The notes: a model not told the origin generated them from the letters alone. Positions 10,681-24,115 are shown, counted from the first letter of the stretch. The stretch: 64,000 nucleotides of DNA from Adiantum capillus-veneris (GCA_014529385.2 CM043971.1:30333709-30397708); one strand, 5' to 3'. Made by a program: numbers and translations.

Positions 10681-13600
10681 AAGTCTACTGCCCACTGACT
10701 CCAACCTTGCTCTTTACTAGCTATAGTTGTCAAAATTCCACTTGATTTGCTGCACTCCTGAGCTCCATGCTTGGTGGCCTTGCTCACAATCCTTGTTCTG
10801 CTCAGCGCCTTGACGCAATCCTCCTCCTCATGCTTTGCACAATTCTCCTTTTGCAATTGATTCCCCCTTTCAATCTTAATCTGATGAGCCCCCTTGCAGC
10901 CGCTATGCAGACTGTGCAGGTTCGACTTTGAATTTGCCTAAAAGCTTCTCCTACATTCAACCTACTCTAAAGATCACTGCTCGATTCTCCAAGCTTCTCA
11001 AGATTCCCTCTTGAGAACAAGATGAGCTACGCACGTTGAGGCTCCGATCTTGCCAATCCACACCGATCCGCACCAATCAAGCTCCATATCTACTCAAGGA
11101 AGCTCCATCAAGCTTCCATAGCCGCCAAGCTTGTGCCTCCATAGCTGAGCTACACGCTTCCACTTCTCCTTGGGAAGCCATCGCACGCATGCATCGCCGA
11201 TCCGTGGCTTTGCTACCATATGAAGAGTGCATGTGCACGGATGTGTGTGTGCGCGGTGCAAATGTATGTGGGCAATAAGGGGAGAAGCAGAGAGTAGACC
11301 GTTGTGAGGGTGGAGTAGGGCTCAAAATGAGCTACTCGTTATTTTTATATATATGTACACACAATATAGTGAGTAGTGGGAAAGCACCCATAGCCTAGTG
11401 ATCGGGCAAGGCACATACGCCTTTACCCCAACAATTTTTGAGGGAAAAGAGTGCAAAAATCTAGGGGAAGAAATGTAATTGCTTGTCAAAAATGCAACCC
11501 CTTAGACACCATACTCCCTAGAGGAACCAACCTAAACTCTAAAGGTAGAAAAAGAAGATGGATCTATGCTAGAAACCTAAACACAAAGTGGCAGCATAGC
11601 TTTAAAAAAAAAAAAAAAACCTAAAGCTAAAGATTCTGGTTATGGAAGTAGCCTTGGCAAGAAGGACAAAGAGGAAGCATCACAAACTAACTAGGCAACC
11701 ATCTAAGAGGACATTTGCCAAACAAAATCTATCGTTAAATCCATAAGTGATGAGCTTCAGCGCGCTGAAGGAGTTAGAATCAAAAAGAGATCATTAGGTC
11801 AAATATGCAGAGGAGCTACATAAAAATATCAAAGTTGATATGCTTAAATGAAGCTATAGACACTTGGTCTCTACTAGCAAATTCTCCTTATCGAAGGTCA
11901 ACCTGATCAAGAGCTTGATTATCTAGAAGATAATCAACAACCATAAAAGTTTGTACGGACTGCCTTCAAATCTCTCTCAATAGTTCAAAAAGGACAGGTG
12001 GTAGAAGTGGCAAAGCTTGTGGATAATATGAAAGCTCTACACCTTCACCAGGTACTCAAGATGAAAAACAACAAAGAATGGAAGATTTGGAAAATGGAAC
12101 ATACCACACCTAATGAAGGTGGCTATGAATCCCAGATGACGTGGCCAAGATGTTCACAAAAGCATTCAAAGAGGGTTCACGTGGGTATAAAATAGAGTGG
12201 TTTCGCCACTTTTCTAAACTCCACAAGAGTAAAAAGGCTAGTCACATCAAGCTTGTGAGCTTTGAAAGTACCAAGGGTCTCCATAACATCCATATCCACT
12301 ACAAGGAGCTACTCTATTCTATACTTTTACTCCTACATTATCCCTTATACATAATGATTGAGTATTTTGAATAGAATTGATGTTAATGTCTCTCTTTGCT
12401 TAGTGCATGTGTGTTGAAGTTGCTAATCAAGATTGATTTTGTATTTGAGTGCATAATCCTTGTGGTGCTGCCATTTGGTCTAGGATGTGCATTAAAGTAG
12501 GAATAGAGTGGATAGCACTATTGTTTGATCACCTGAGCACACACATTGCCTCCTTGATACATGCAAGGACTAACTACATCATTGCTTGTTGCAATGACTA
12601 TAGCTCTATGATTTTTTTGAGCATTTGAGCATTTCACAAGTAGGAAAGGATCAACATCAAGCTCCAGTTGAGTAGGTCTAATGGTAGGAGTGTAGAGCTT
12701 ACAATGATTTACCTTGTATCTCTCAAGACCACCAATATAGTGGTGTGTGTAGATAGCTTCTTTGCACTACATTAGGATTGACTTCTTTATTTGCTAGATT
12801 GAAATATTTAGTTGGTTGGGGTGATGGTATAGTATTATGGACACTGACTTCTTATGGCTCCAAAACAATCTGAGACGCAAAAAACAAAACAAAGAGGACT
12901 AATCCCATGTTGGGGGTTTAAGGGAAACATTCCAAACCATTTGTAAACTGGTCAGTTGGTGGAGGAGAAGAAGGAGAAGGAACTATGCTTTTGTACCTTG
13001 TTCTTGTACCTTGGTCACTCTTATCCTCTATCAAGTGATTCTGTGCATTCTCAGTACGAGAGGGAACAAGGGCAGATAAAAGTTTTGATATCTTACATAG
13101 GTACCCCAATGTGTGGGTGGTAGAAATCATATCAGCTTCATCCATGATCTATGTTTGGTTGTATATGTGCTTGGGGCCTTAGCCTCACACCAATGTGGCT
13201 TGGAGAGAGTGGCGTAGCCCTCCATAAAATTTCCAGAGTCAATTTTAGTACCAAAATTCTAGCGAGATTTTTCAAACTTATTCCACAAATTACCAATGCA
13301 CTAACAATAGGAGGTCAAAATGGTAAGCACCAAATGCCAAGAAAGTGGTGGAGCTACCTATGGTGGTAGAGTACCAACTACAAGTGCTCCTGGAAGGCCA
13401 AAGTCGAAAGGGTAATTCTTGACATTGTAAGGAGAAGAGGTCCGATCAACCACAGAGACCTACAAGCTCTATAATGAGCTTTATGCCACCAAATGCTAGA
13501 TTGATGAAGAGAAATATAAATGACACGATGCAAAAATCCTTCAAGGTTGTTTTAAGATTCCATCAGGAAAAGAAGTCATCACACAAATGGGTTGGAGGTG

Positions 13601-13939
13601 CAAAACAAACAGTAGCTTCAGCACCTATGAGAACGACATTCAAGGAAGGATTTGGAAAGTTGTTTGCTAAAGAGAATGACCAAGAACCTTCTAGTCCCTC
13701 TCGCATCGAGGAGTCGCAACAATCACCACATTCAAAGAAACATAAAGAAGAAGTCAACAGATCAAGGACTAACATTGACAAGGTGGGAGTGTCCCAAGAA
13801 CAACTAGAAAAGTTAAGAACTATAGAGGATCTTGAGAAGAAAGCACCGTAGCTGATCATCTTGAGGAGTCCCATAGTTCCAGAAAATATTTACAAGCAAG
13901 CTCAAAACTAAGCAAACTTTTAGCTAACATTATGGGGAA
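10681..13939. other. Intergenic stretch without recognisable genes
   Basis: Only short ORFs occur here. The longest (13474-13851, 125 residues, Lys/Ser-rich) has no recognisable domain. An A16 run lies at 11604-11619. Bases 12238-12350 resemble 23998-24115, see the repeat entry. I see nothing else to annotate. Confidence 0.5.
12238..12350 (+). repeat. Dispersed repeat, copy 1
   Basis: It shares ACATCAAGCTTGTGAGCTTTG and a following run with spaced matches (a STCCATA-type word, AAGGAG.TACTCT, TTTTACTCC.ACAT) with 23998-24115 in the same orientation. The origin is unknown; it is probably the end of an old mobile element. Confidence 0.6.
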
Positions 13940-13944
13940 ATATC
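13940..13944. other. Target-site duplication ATATC, left copy
   Basis: ATATC lies directly before the 5' LTR and recurs at 19762-19766 directly after the 3' LTR. A perfect 5-bp duplication is the normal integration footprint of a gypsy element. Confidence 0.95.
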
Positions 13945-14097
13945 TGTCAGGACACCGGCAAGGCTGGACTAGACAAGGGCAAGGCCGGGCTAGGCAGTGT
14001 GGAAAGGGAGTCCAACTAGGGCAAAGGGCCAGGGGCCATGCTATATAGTGGGTGGTTGGGTGGTGGAATCCTAGGTTCTAGTTCCCCTTGTCTAACA
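13945..14097 (+). repeat. 5' LTR of short-LTR chromovirus
   Basis: It starts TGTCAGGACACCGG and ends TGTCTAACA, matching 19622-19761. It carries a 13-base segment that the 3' copy lacks. A TATA-like CTATATAG lies at about 14041-14048, a plausible core promoter element. Confidence 0.95.
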
Positions 14098-14098
14098 T

Positions 14099-14111
14099 TG
14101 GTATCAAGAGC
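14099..14111 (+). promoter_or_regulatory. Primer binding site, initiator Met tRNA type
   Basis: TGGTATCAAGAGC begins one base after the LTR. It matches the usual plant initiator-Met site TGGTATCAGAGC apart from one extra A. Confidence 0.85.
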
Positions 14112-14906
14112 TTGGTTCTTTTTTGGGAAAGGCACAGCCGTGGAGGAGGGGAGCCACACAAACTTGCATGAGCAAGTTGCATGTCGGGGTCAAGGAACCG
14201 TGCAGCACCTCTCCTGTGAGGAGGACGACGAGCAGGAAATCCGTGGGCAACCCCCCTTGCAAGGAGGAGCCGCCGAGGCGGGACCTGCACCCGGGCCTGC
14301 ACCAAACCTAACCCTTGCAGGCTTTACAGCATCGCGCCGGGCGGAGGAGTGTTTCTGGACCCAGGGCCGAAGCCCCTTGCGCAACACAGTGACCGCCATA
14401 GCCTCTTCTCCTCCCTCGCATGCTAATGTAAGTGGCCATAGCCGCTGAGTGTTTGTCTTTACACATTGCAAGGGTGCCCAACCCCTTGGGGGTTAGTGGA
14501 AAAACCTTTTTTTCAATTACAAGGGGCGGTACCCACAGTGGGGTACTCCCCCTTCCCTCGTGTGGGGATTCGGCAAGGCTCGGCAAGGCACGGCATCTTG
14601 ACACGACCGGCAAAAAATTCGACACACCAATTCTTTGTGTATTACCGGGCAAAAACTCGGAAATTTAATCAAAGCATTCCGACGGGAGTTCAAAGTACCA
14701 TTTTCTTTCAAAATCAATTAACGGTTGCAAGCATAATTGATTCGGCTACCAAGGAATTAAGGAATTTCCTATACAGCGGACAATTCGGATCGATTTCCAC
14801 CGGGGTACTATTGATTTTGACGAAATTAGCAAGGCGAATTACACTTTGCAAGTGCTCTCAATCTCAGGTATTTTTCTGACTATTCCTTGCACCGCACTGT
14901 GTCGCC
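14112..14906 (+). other. GC-rich leader of the chromovirus
   Basis: About 800 bp of leader lie before gag. The part at 14200-14420 is markedly GC-rich compared with the surroundings. Several overlapping ORFs occur in all frames without a recognisable domain, so none is called. Confidence 0.6.
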
Positions 14907-17900
14907 ATGGATTCAGATATCAATATGACTTTTGATTTTGAGCAAAGTACTCCTGATCCTGCCCATGATGGCCCACGGTCGGATCCTCTCAAGGAGAGTA
15001 CCCGCGACGCTACGGCAGGTGATGACACTTACGAATTGCTCGATATTCAAGAATTTCGTGCACTTCAGATACGCATGTCAGTCATGGATGAAAATTTTAT
15101 AGCTTTAAATGCAAATGTTACTAAACTATCCACATTAGTGATTCAATTAATGCAACAGTAGTCCAAGGGTCCTGCTGACACGCACATGCATGAGCACGTT
15201 GCTACACAAGGGCAAGGCCCTTCTACTCTAGGGCAAGGCCCAACTGCTGATACTTTGCACACTCTCACTACTAAAGAAGTGGACGAGTTGTTAAAAAACA
15301 CCAAACCACCGATTTTTAAGGGAGAAGACCGAGACTGCAATAATGCAGTAAATATCTTTCTCAGCAAGTGGGATGGAATTCACGCCTTACGACGTACTCC
15401 GGACGAAGTCAGAGATTTGCAAACGAGATTAACTCTGGAAGGCAAGGCCTACAAATGGTGGATGTCTCTCAAGGAGAAGAATATCATACCACAGAGTTGG
15501 GAAACTTTTGAAGCTATGTTTAGTAAAGAATTTTTGCCTACAAATGAGGCAGATCGGAATTGGATGGCTTGGGACACGTGTTCCATGTACCAATACCCAT
15601 CATTGCTTGAATATATATCTCACTATCAGGATGTTATCCTCAAGTTGGAAGGCTTAGATAACTTTCAACAGGTACGGGGGTTTATACGAGGTCTGACACC
15701 AGAGCTTAAGAAGTACGTCAAGACCTAGGACCCTAAAACACTTGAGGAAGCCATAGTGAGAGCACATATTCATGATGATCGAGATGAAAAGAAAGCACAT
15801 AATATTCATGTGCCTACTAATACACATGGTAATATACGCACTCAGTATGGGCAGAATAAAAGGAAATTTATAGCTGCCAATTCAGATGCATCTAAAAAAC
15901 CCAAGGGGTCCAGGGGTCCTCTCTCTCCTGAGGACTTTGATAAAGCTAAGAAAGAGAAATTATGTTTTCAATGTTTAGGAAGCGGTCATGGCAAAAAGGA
16001 TTGTCCCAAGGGGAAATCTACTGCTCATGGCAAGGAGAAAGCAGTGCACACGGTGCAACTGCTACCTCTTGAGTCTTCCTCACGATTCTCGACAGTGGAA
16101 GTAACACACACAAAGGTGGTACATGAGTGCTGTCTCACAGCTTCCATGTGGCAACAAACCTTTGGACCACATGAGTTAGTACGTATGCACGGATCTCTGC
16201 AAGGCCATAAGGTGCACATCTTGGTAGATGACGGTGCTACTCACAATTTCATCAATTATGGATTGGTGAAAAAACTCAAATTGCCTCAAACTCCGAGTAC
16301 CCATCGCTACAAGGTAGCAATGATGAATGGACATGATACAGAAATCTGGGATACTCAATGTCGAGCTGTTCCGTTGGAAGTACAAGGTTACTCCACATGC
16401 TTGGATTTTCACGTTATGAACATGGAAAGGGCAGACATGGTTCTTGGTAGGGAGTGGTTGCATAGCCTAGGACCATCATTGAAGCGTAGCTATGAGCACA
16501 ACAGCTTGATGTTTGAATCCCATGGCGCACATGTGTTGTTGTTAGGAGAGAAGGATGTACCTTCATCACCATTGATTTGTACCGCTGAGCTTATGCACCT
16601 CGTTTTTGAAAATGAAATAGATCAAGTTTTCTTGTGTTACTCACTGTCTCATTTTCTTTCTAACATTGAATCTGTTGAACATTTCTCAACGCCGCATGCT
16701 TCTCTCTCATCTCTTCCACCAATGGCTAATTCTAAACAAGCAAACGTTGCTAGTGAGTTACTGAAATTATTAAAGGAACTTAAAGATGTTTTTCCTAATG
16801 ATTTGCCACCAGGATTATTGTTGATACGATTGGTGCAACATAGCATTGAGGTGGTTGCAGGCTGTAAACCTGTCAGTAAATTGCCCTACCGTATGAGTTA
16901 TTCTGAAGCTGCTGAGGTGGAACGTCAGCTTGCTGACTACCTTAGCAGAGGGTATATACAACCCAATTCTTCACCATGGGCCTCTCCTATCCTATTAGTG
17001 AATTAAAAAAATGGCAGTATGCGCATGTGCGTAGACTACCGTGGCTTAAATGCGGTTAAGAACAAATACCCATTGCCGCGAGTAGATGAGTTGTTTGATA
17101 AACTCACTCATGCTCGCATTTTTACGAAAATAGACTTGCGGTCAGGATATCACCAAGTCCGCATTCGACTTGCTGATATACCCAAAACTGCATTCCGAAC
17201 ACGGTTTGGACACTACGAGTTCTTGGTGATGCCCTTTGGGTTAACCAATGCGTCCACAACATTCGTGATAGTTATGGATTGTGTGTTGAAGCCGTACTTG
17301 GGCCCATTTGTCATCGTTTTCCTCGATGACATTCTAGTCTACAGTGCTTCTGAAGAAGAATACTTACAACATCTCACGCAGGTGTTCGAGTTGTTACGAA
17401 CAAACAAATTATATGCCAAGGAATCTAAGTGTGATTTTCTGAAAGAAGAAATTCACTATCTAGGGCATGTTATTTCAGCTAATGGGTTATATATGGATCA
17501 ATCCAAAGTGGATACCATCCGGAAATGGCCTTCTCCTAAAAATCTGAAAGAGTTACAGATTTTTTTGGGATTTGCAGGTTTTTACCGAAGGTTCGTTAAA
17601 AACTATGCTAATATTGTTGTTCCCATGACGGATCAACTAAAAGGCAATGGCCAGGCTTTTCAGGGGGAATCCGCTCAATAGCACAGTTTCGATACGCTCA
17701 AGGATGCATTAGCTACAGCTCCCATACTAGCTATTGTAGATCCTTTGAAACCATTCGTTTTGCAAACGGATACCAGTGATCATGCTATTGGAGCAATCCT
17801 GTTACAAGACGGACGGCCAATTGCATTTCAAAGCAAGAAGCTTGATGCAGCTCAGTATTAAAAACATGGCGGCATTATCTGTATGGTGCTCAGTTTGAAA

Positions 17901-19610
17901 TTGTGTTTGACCATGAAAGCATCAAATGGTTTACACAACAAACAGATTTGAAGGGTCGAAAAGCAAGGTGGGCCGAGATTCTTCAGGAATATGATGCCAA
18001 GCTCAGGTATCGTAAAGGTCGATACAATGTGGTGGCTGATGCTCTAAGTCGTATGCTGGAGATCAATTCTCTCTTGTTCACGGAACTTCGTAGTGAATTT
18101 TTGGATTCTCTCAAAGGCAAATATGAGCATGAAAACGCATTTTCCAAAGTGTGGAGCCATGTACAAATAAGGGATCCCTCTCACTCCAATGAATCATGAT
18201 GGTAGTGTAACATTAACCTCCACACCTAGTTCTCCTCTATCGAGTGATGAACTACAGCGATGGAAGCATTTCACCATCGACAATGGGTACCTACTCCATA
18301 AGGGGAGAGTTTGTGTACCGACGGACACAGACATTCGGCGCTAAATTCTTTATGAATGTCATGATAGTCCAAGTGTAGGGAATTTGGGTATTAGAAAAAC
18401 TTATGCTCTCGTACGATGACAGTTTTGCTGGCCTTGTATACATGGCTTTGTTCAAGATTATGTCTTGCATTGCCAAACATATCAAGTTAACAAAGTAGAG
18501 CGCCTGAAAGCAGGAGGACTCTTACATCCTTTGGAGATTCCCAATGGAAAATGGGAAAGCATCTCTATGGACTTTATTGTGGGTTTACCAACCATTGTAC
18601 GAGGTCATGACTCGGTATGGGTGGTTGTAGACCAGTTGACTAAACTATGTAAGTTTATTCCAACTAAATCAATAGTTAGACACCAGAACTAGCCAAGTTA
18701 TTTGTGGACAACCTATACAAATTATATGGTTTGCTAAGTAACATTGTTAGTGACAGTGATCCCAAATTTAACAGTCACTTCTGGAGGGCTGTGTTTAAAT
18801 GATTGGGTACACAACTGAACCTCAGTACAACCGATCATCCAGAAACACATGGTCAGACTGAACGGGTTAACCAGGTGCTAGAGGATATGCTAAGAGCATA
18901 CATCATCAAAAAATAGTCAGATTGGGAAGAATACTTACTTATGCTCGAGTTTGCTAACAACAGTGCTAAGCATGTCACAATTGGATTTAGTCCTTTTATG
19001 CTCATGTATGGGTTTCAACCTAGGTCACCTGTTACGGTGGGGTTGGCAACCGAAAAGCTCCAACAGGTTAAGGATTTTCTCCAAGACCACATGGATATGC
19101 TGAAACTCGCTCGTCAGAATGTCCGACAAGTAGAAGATCGGTATAATAAGTATGCTGATGAGAAACGTCGGCAAGTTACCTTCGAGGAAGGGGAGGAAGT
19201 ATTTTTACGTGTGCCAGAACATTCAGAAAGTCTGAAAACTGGGCCAACACCTAAATTATCTCCCCGATATTGTGGGCCTTTCAAATACTCAAGTGAGTAG
19301 GTGATCGTGCCTACAAATTATTGCTACATGCACATTCTCGTATTCATCCGGTGTTTCATGTAGGCGGTTACATGGGGACAACAATGTAATTGACCAACAG
19401 ATTTTGCTTGATTTCATTGAGCTTCGTACCTTACCGCATGAACCTGAACGTGTTCTCGATTATCATGAGTTGCGTACACGTCATCATGTACGTTAACAAA
19501 CCTTAATCAAGTGGAAACACCGACTTGAGGAAAGTGCCACTTGGGAAAACATTAGTGTTCTTAAGAAGAAGTTTCTCACTTTTGTTTTCGAGGACAAAAA
19601 CTCTTCTTAA
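14907..19610 (+). pseudogene. Chromovirus Gag-Pol pseudogene
   Basis: One ancestral frame starts at ATG 14907. Gag runs to about 15900. A CCHC knuckle (C-F-Q-C..G-H..C) lies at about 15965-16010 and a protease with D-D-G-A-T-H-N-F at about 16227-16252. RT has F-L-D-D near 17320, and RNase H and integrase follow. A chromodomain-like tail (W-K-H-R-L-E-E-S-A-T-W-E) lies at about 19505-19550, and the stop at 19608 lies next to the polypurine tract. In-frame stops occur at 15159, 15726, 17004 (inside the RT V-K-K-K-D-G motif) and 17679. At about 17860 a deletion removes the stretch that normally holds the RNase H catalytic Glu and shifts the frame. Further shifts occur before 18465 and 18941. Integrase retains T-E-R-V-N near 18860. 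No functional product is possible. Confidence 0.93.
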
Positions 19611-19618
19611 GGGGGGAG
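19609..19618 (+). promoter_or_regulatory. Polypurine tract
   Basis: AAGGGGGGAG precedes the 3' LTR by three bases (TAA), the expected priming site for plus-strand DNA synthesis. Confidence 0.85.
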
Positions 19619-19621
19619 TAA

Positions 19622-19761
19622 TGTCAGGACACTGGCAAGGCCGAACTAAACAAGGGCAAGGCCGGGAAAGGGAGTCCAACTAGGGCAAAGGGCCAGGGGC
19701 CATGCTATATAGTGGGTGGTTGGGTGGTGGACTCCTAGGTTCTAGTTCCCCTTGTCTAACA
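19622..19761 (+). repeat. 3' LTR of short-LTR chromovirus
   Basis: It matches 13945-14097 apart from a missing 13-base segment and 5 substitutions. It is followed by the second ATATC at 19762-19766. Confidence 0.95.
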
Positions 19762-20432
19762 ATATCACCTGCTTGAACATGAGTGCATCACTACATGTAC
19801 TTTGTACCACAAGTGAATTTGAAGAGTCTTTGAAATTTTGTTTGTTTTTATGAATGACATCCTCTCTCTCTCTCTCTCTAAGTTTACACTATTGTTGTAA
19901 AGAGAAAACAAAGGCCCCAACATGGCAAACAAAAAAACAAGGCCTATTGTTTCAAAGTACAAATCAAGTATAAAAGGCTTAGCATGCATAGTAAAAAACA
20001 ATGAGCATTCCAACCATAGTTTAACTTTGAACACATTGTGGATCCCCTTCTATGATCAAGGCATTTGGATTTAGAATAATGGCTTTTTGGGGTTGTTTAG
20101 AATGTTATATGTGCCATGTGGTTACCCTAAGTCTATGGAGACACACATACTTATATGCCACAATTTGGTTCACATCCATTGAGCCACAAATGTTTAGGCC
20201 CTGCCTCATGGCTATCATCAACCTTGGAGGAAAGCAATTGTATCTACAAAAATCTTGTTCACTTTCTCTCAATCACACATTCTCACTTTCTTATGCCTTG
20301 CTACATTGCAACTCACAAATGGATGTAGAATTGATAGATGCAACAGCCAAGCACAAGGTTTAAAAAAAAATGAAGACAAGGGATTTGCAGAGCTCAAGAC
20401 CAAGCACTAGAAGCAAAGTAGCCACAAATGAG

Positions 20433-20435
<3 letters not shown>

Positions 20436-20467
<32 letters not shown>
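20436..20467. repeat. (TC)16 microsatellite
   Basis: A perfect TC dinucleotide run ending in a short C tract. Confidence 0.95.
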
Positions 20468-20469
<2 letters not shown>

Positions 20470-20787
20470 CTTGGTAATAGACTTTTGATGCAACTCACTC
20501 TATAAACTCTTAAGGGCTAGTACAGTAAGCTTGAGGCCAAGTCCAATTGTAATTCTAAGATTGTAACTTTCCACCACATCATGAGCTTCCATAAGGAAGG
20601 GATAACATACCTAGCTAGGTGTAGTTGCTGAGAAGGGCTTGTCAAGAGGTCAAAAGGGCTTGGAAATACCTTGCACGAGAGGGCAATTCCCACCCCCGAC
20701 CACAATCGCTAAATAGTATTTGGTGCCACTTCGCAGAAACATGTTCACAGGGCAAAAAGTTGTATTATCTCAAAGTTCTTATGATAC

Positions 20788-20819
20788 TCTCTCTCTTCTC
20801 TCTCTCTCTCTCACTCACA

Positions 20820-20855
<36 letters not shown>
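20788..20855. repeat. Compound (CT)n(AC)n microsatellite
   Basis: A CT run with one interruption passes through CACTCACACT into a perfect AC run. Confidence 0.95.
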
Positions 20856-20860
<5 letters not shown>

Positions 20861-21323
20861 ATGTAAGTGTTTTCTATGTGAACAAAGTAATTCAAGAACA
20901 AAGTAATGTATGCATTGTGTTAAGGCTACTATGTTCTCAGAGTATTTCGAAGTGTGAAGCTCTCAGTCTCATCTCATATATACTAATGGGTAAGGTAAAA
21001 AACGTGAAAATCTTTTTCTTTTTCAAACTCACAATAGCGAGTGGCTGTATTGTATTCCCATAATAAATGTACAACGTATTAATTGAGAAGGTAAAAGACC
21101 TAGAGATCTAATGGATAAGGTCAATATTTAAGAAGCGAGTATTAGAAAGATGCTACCAATTAGACAGTGGTCACGTGAGACATAGTTTTTTGTAACACAT
21201 AACTATGCCAACTATTCCTCGACATGCTTAGAAGCAGGCTGCATGGTAGATCCAGTCACTAGCACACGGAGGTTGTTTTAGAGCAGATAACCAATGTGCA
21301 ATTGAGGAAAGCAATGGATATGT

Positions 21324-21333
21324 GGGGGGGGGG

Positions 21334-21392
<59 letters not shown>

Positions 21393-21407
21393 ATTGATTG
21401 ATTGATC
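21324..21407. repeat. G13-(AG)26-(ATTG)n compound microsatellite
   Basis: A 13-base G run leads into a perfect AG run to 21388 and then about four ATTG units. Confidence 0.95.
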
Positions 21408-23997
21408 ATATAAGATAAATGGACTCTGTTGGAGTTCGGAGTGCTATCTAGTTGGATAGAAATCTGTGTGCCATGTGGCAGGGGGTAACCCATTAAGTTA
21501 CTAGTACAAGTTTTGCTCATAGTACATTGTTAATAATTTGTTTTAAAAGGATCTACCATCAATTGTTAAAGAAACCACTCTTTTGTCTCAGAATGACCAA
21601 CTATAAATTGATTAAGTAGATGCAGGTCATTGAATACATGCAATCATGGTGCTAGGCCACTAACTAAGCTTTGTAGAATCTCAAAGGACTGAAAGGTGTC
21701 ATAATTAAAGTACTCAAGTTAAGAGTTGAGTCTCACTACATTGTAGTAGGGGAAGCAAGCACACAATTGTACTCTATAGAATCTTCTAAAGAGTAAGAAA
21801 TTTAATTAAAACATCCATATTAAGTACCGGTCGATAAGAGTCTTAACATGTTTGATCTAAGCTAGATTATTTAGGTTGCCTTTCAACCATTTAAACCTCC
21901 TCTAATTGAAATAAAGTTCTACAAGTCTTGAAACTCAGATGTCACATCTCACTACTATAAGTGGTAGTCATACAGCTTGAACAACATGCTAGACACAATT
22001 GATGTCATAGAAGTGACAAAATTTGATTATAGGAATTTTTATAATACTATCTATACATTCACAAGATCTACAGTTATTTTCACAAGATCTAAGATACAGT
22101 TATTTTCACAAGATCTAAGATACAAGGTGGACAAGACAATTCCCACATTTAATTATTGCCACAAGATTTATATAAAGAAAATTGCCACATTTAATTATTA
22201 CATCTTCTTCTTGCTAAGAGTGTAAAATTAAGAGTCATTATGTGCTCCCTTTAAGATGTAAATTTCTTTGAAGAGACCTTTTGCAAGACTCTCTGTGAAG
22301 GTTGATGAAGGGTGTTAAGTCCTTAAAGGGACTAGCCTTTTGCCAAAATGCACCTACACTCTTTTTCTAGAGCATTCAAAGTAGGTCTTTAAGTTACAAT
22401 AATTGGCTTGTATACCTTAGCCAAGGTGTAAAAGGGGATTCCTCGCTAATTGGGGCTCGATATAAGGTTAAGAGATTGCATAGAATTAAAAATATGGAAG
22501 CCATTGGCACCTTTAGATTCACTGGTACTCAATAACAGAACAAATGGCTTTGTACTTGCAAGATTTTCATCTTAGTTAGCTCAATAAAAGAATAATCACT
22601 ACCTCTAGATCACTCATTACGAAGATGGCCCTAATTAGTACTCATATTGTCACTGACTTGACTCACGATTAATTCATTCTTTATATGTTTTTGGACGTTT
22701 ATGTGAAGTTTCATGCTCCTAAGCAATTCAAAAAAGTTTCATCATTTTCATGCCATCTAACATTGTACAATAACTTATCTACTAACATAATATGGCGGAA
22801 AGGGGGAGCCCTTTACAGGTGTCACAATCTGCGACCTAAAGGCTAAAGTCCAAAACAAAAACAAGCCCCTTTGCACGCGATAAAGAGGGAGAGAGGGGGA
22901 GAGAGAGAGGCCGCCGAAGGCAGCCGGCCATACTAGTGTGGATGTGTTTGTTTGTTTGCTCAGAATAGTCATTCGCTCAAAAATAGTCACTTGCATTATG
23001 GTAAGACTCATCATCTTGAAGTAGATGGGGCTTCAATAAATGGGCTATATCAATTACAACATATAGTGGCTTTTCAAAAATTGGTGGCCATCCTTGGACC
23101 TTGATTGTCCCTTTTAGTTGGTTCTCTCCTTCTTTAATTTCTAGTTGTTTCTTTCCACCCATGGCATACATTTATTGGATGTGTGACCTGCAGGCACCTA
23201 AATCCCTCTTACTGAGTTGAATTTCTATCATTCTCACATGCCATTAATCCTTTTAAGGAGAAGGCAATGGCATAGCCCTTTACATCAATGTGCTTATCTA
23301 TGTGTAGTGTACGACACATATGTAGGCTCTAGCTCAGTCTGTGGTAATTAGAATGCATTGGAGTTTGTGGCTATTTTAGTGGAGATAGTGGTGGGCACGC
23401 TTGGTTCCTCTATTGTTACACTTGTTGAAGTATCGCAGATATGGTAGTTATCTTTGGAGGTGTCTTTGTAGGTTAAGCAAGTTGTGTCATGTGAGCTTCT
23501 CTTCTTACAACAACCCTTCGTACTTGTTGTTGAGATTTGTACCTAGGATTTTCTATGTTTCCCTACTCAAGTCTTTGCATTTGGATTTGTAGTTCTTGAG
23601 AATCTTAGTGGGGACCTGAGCAGTAAGTGCAATTTCTAATTAAAGTGTGGCCAGATCTTGATTCACCTCATCATATCATATTTAATGTTCATCATCCTTC
23701 TTTGATTTTGAGTAGGGTGGACTTTCTTCCAAGGCCTACCTTAGAGATTCATAACGTGCTGCATGTACTTGGAATTGCAGTTGAAAGAACCAAGGTTTTA
23801 AACCCCATCTTTTGGTATAGAAAGGCTGAGGAGTTGATCCAAAAGCTTGGTGAATTTTTGTGTAATGATGTAACATTCACAAAGCTCAAAACTAGGTGTG
23901 GGGAATATGATTAGCATTTTTTTGTGTGTCAAGTGTGAACTATAGATTTTAAGCCCATTATGTTAAACTTTAGGTCGTTTGGGGGTTCCAAAGTTAA

Positions 23998-24115
23998 GGA
24001 TCTAGTAACATCAAGCTTGTGAGCTTTGAGAACAGCAAGGAGATCCATAGCTTTCTTAGCCACTCAAAGGAGATACTCTTATTCTTTTACTCCAACATGC
24101 TCCCTTACTATCTTT
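23998..24115 (+). repeat. Dispersed repeat, copy 2
   Basis: It matches 12238-12350 in the same orientation, beginning with ACATCAAGCTTGTGAGCTTTG. Similarity to copy 1 is partial and degenerate after the first 25 bases. Confidence 0.6.

Larger units (their letters stand above)
13945..19761 (+). mobile_element. Complete short-LTR chromovirus (Ty3/gypsy), degenerate
   Basis: Both LTRs (153 and 140 bp, TG...CA), an initiator-Met-type primer binding site, a polypurine tract and a perfect 5-bp target-site duplication bound this 5817-bp element. The interior encodes Gag, protease, RT, RNase H, integrase and a chromodomain-like tail, all in damaged frames. Aligning the LTRs gives one 13-bp indel and 5 substitutions over 140 bases, 4 of them transitions. 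The LTRs are unusually short for a gypsy element. It is a relative of the minus-strand element at 34964-40132, with related Pol but different LTRs. Confidence 0.95.

Noticed and set aside
11380-11460. A-box-like CATAGCCTAGTGATCGGGCAAGG (part: TAGCCTAGTGATCGG)
   Set aside because: No B box at tRNA spacing downstream, so it is not supported as a SINE or tRNA.
13474-13851. ORF of 125 codons, Lys/Ser-rich
   Set aside because: No recognisable domain, no start context, and no neighbouring coding sequence; chance ORFs of this length are expected in the window.
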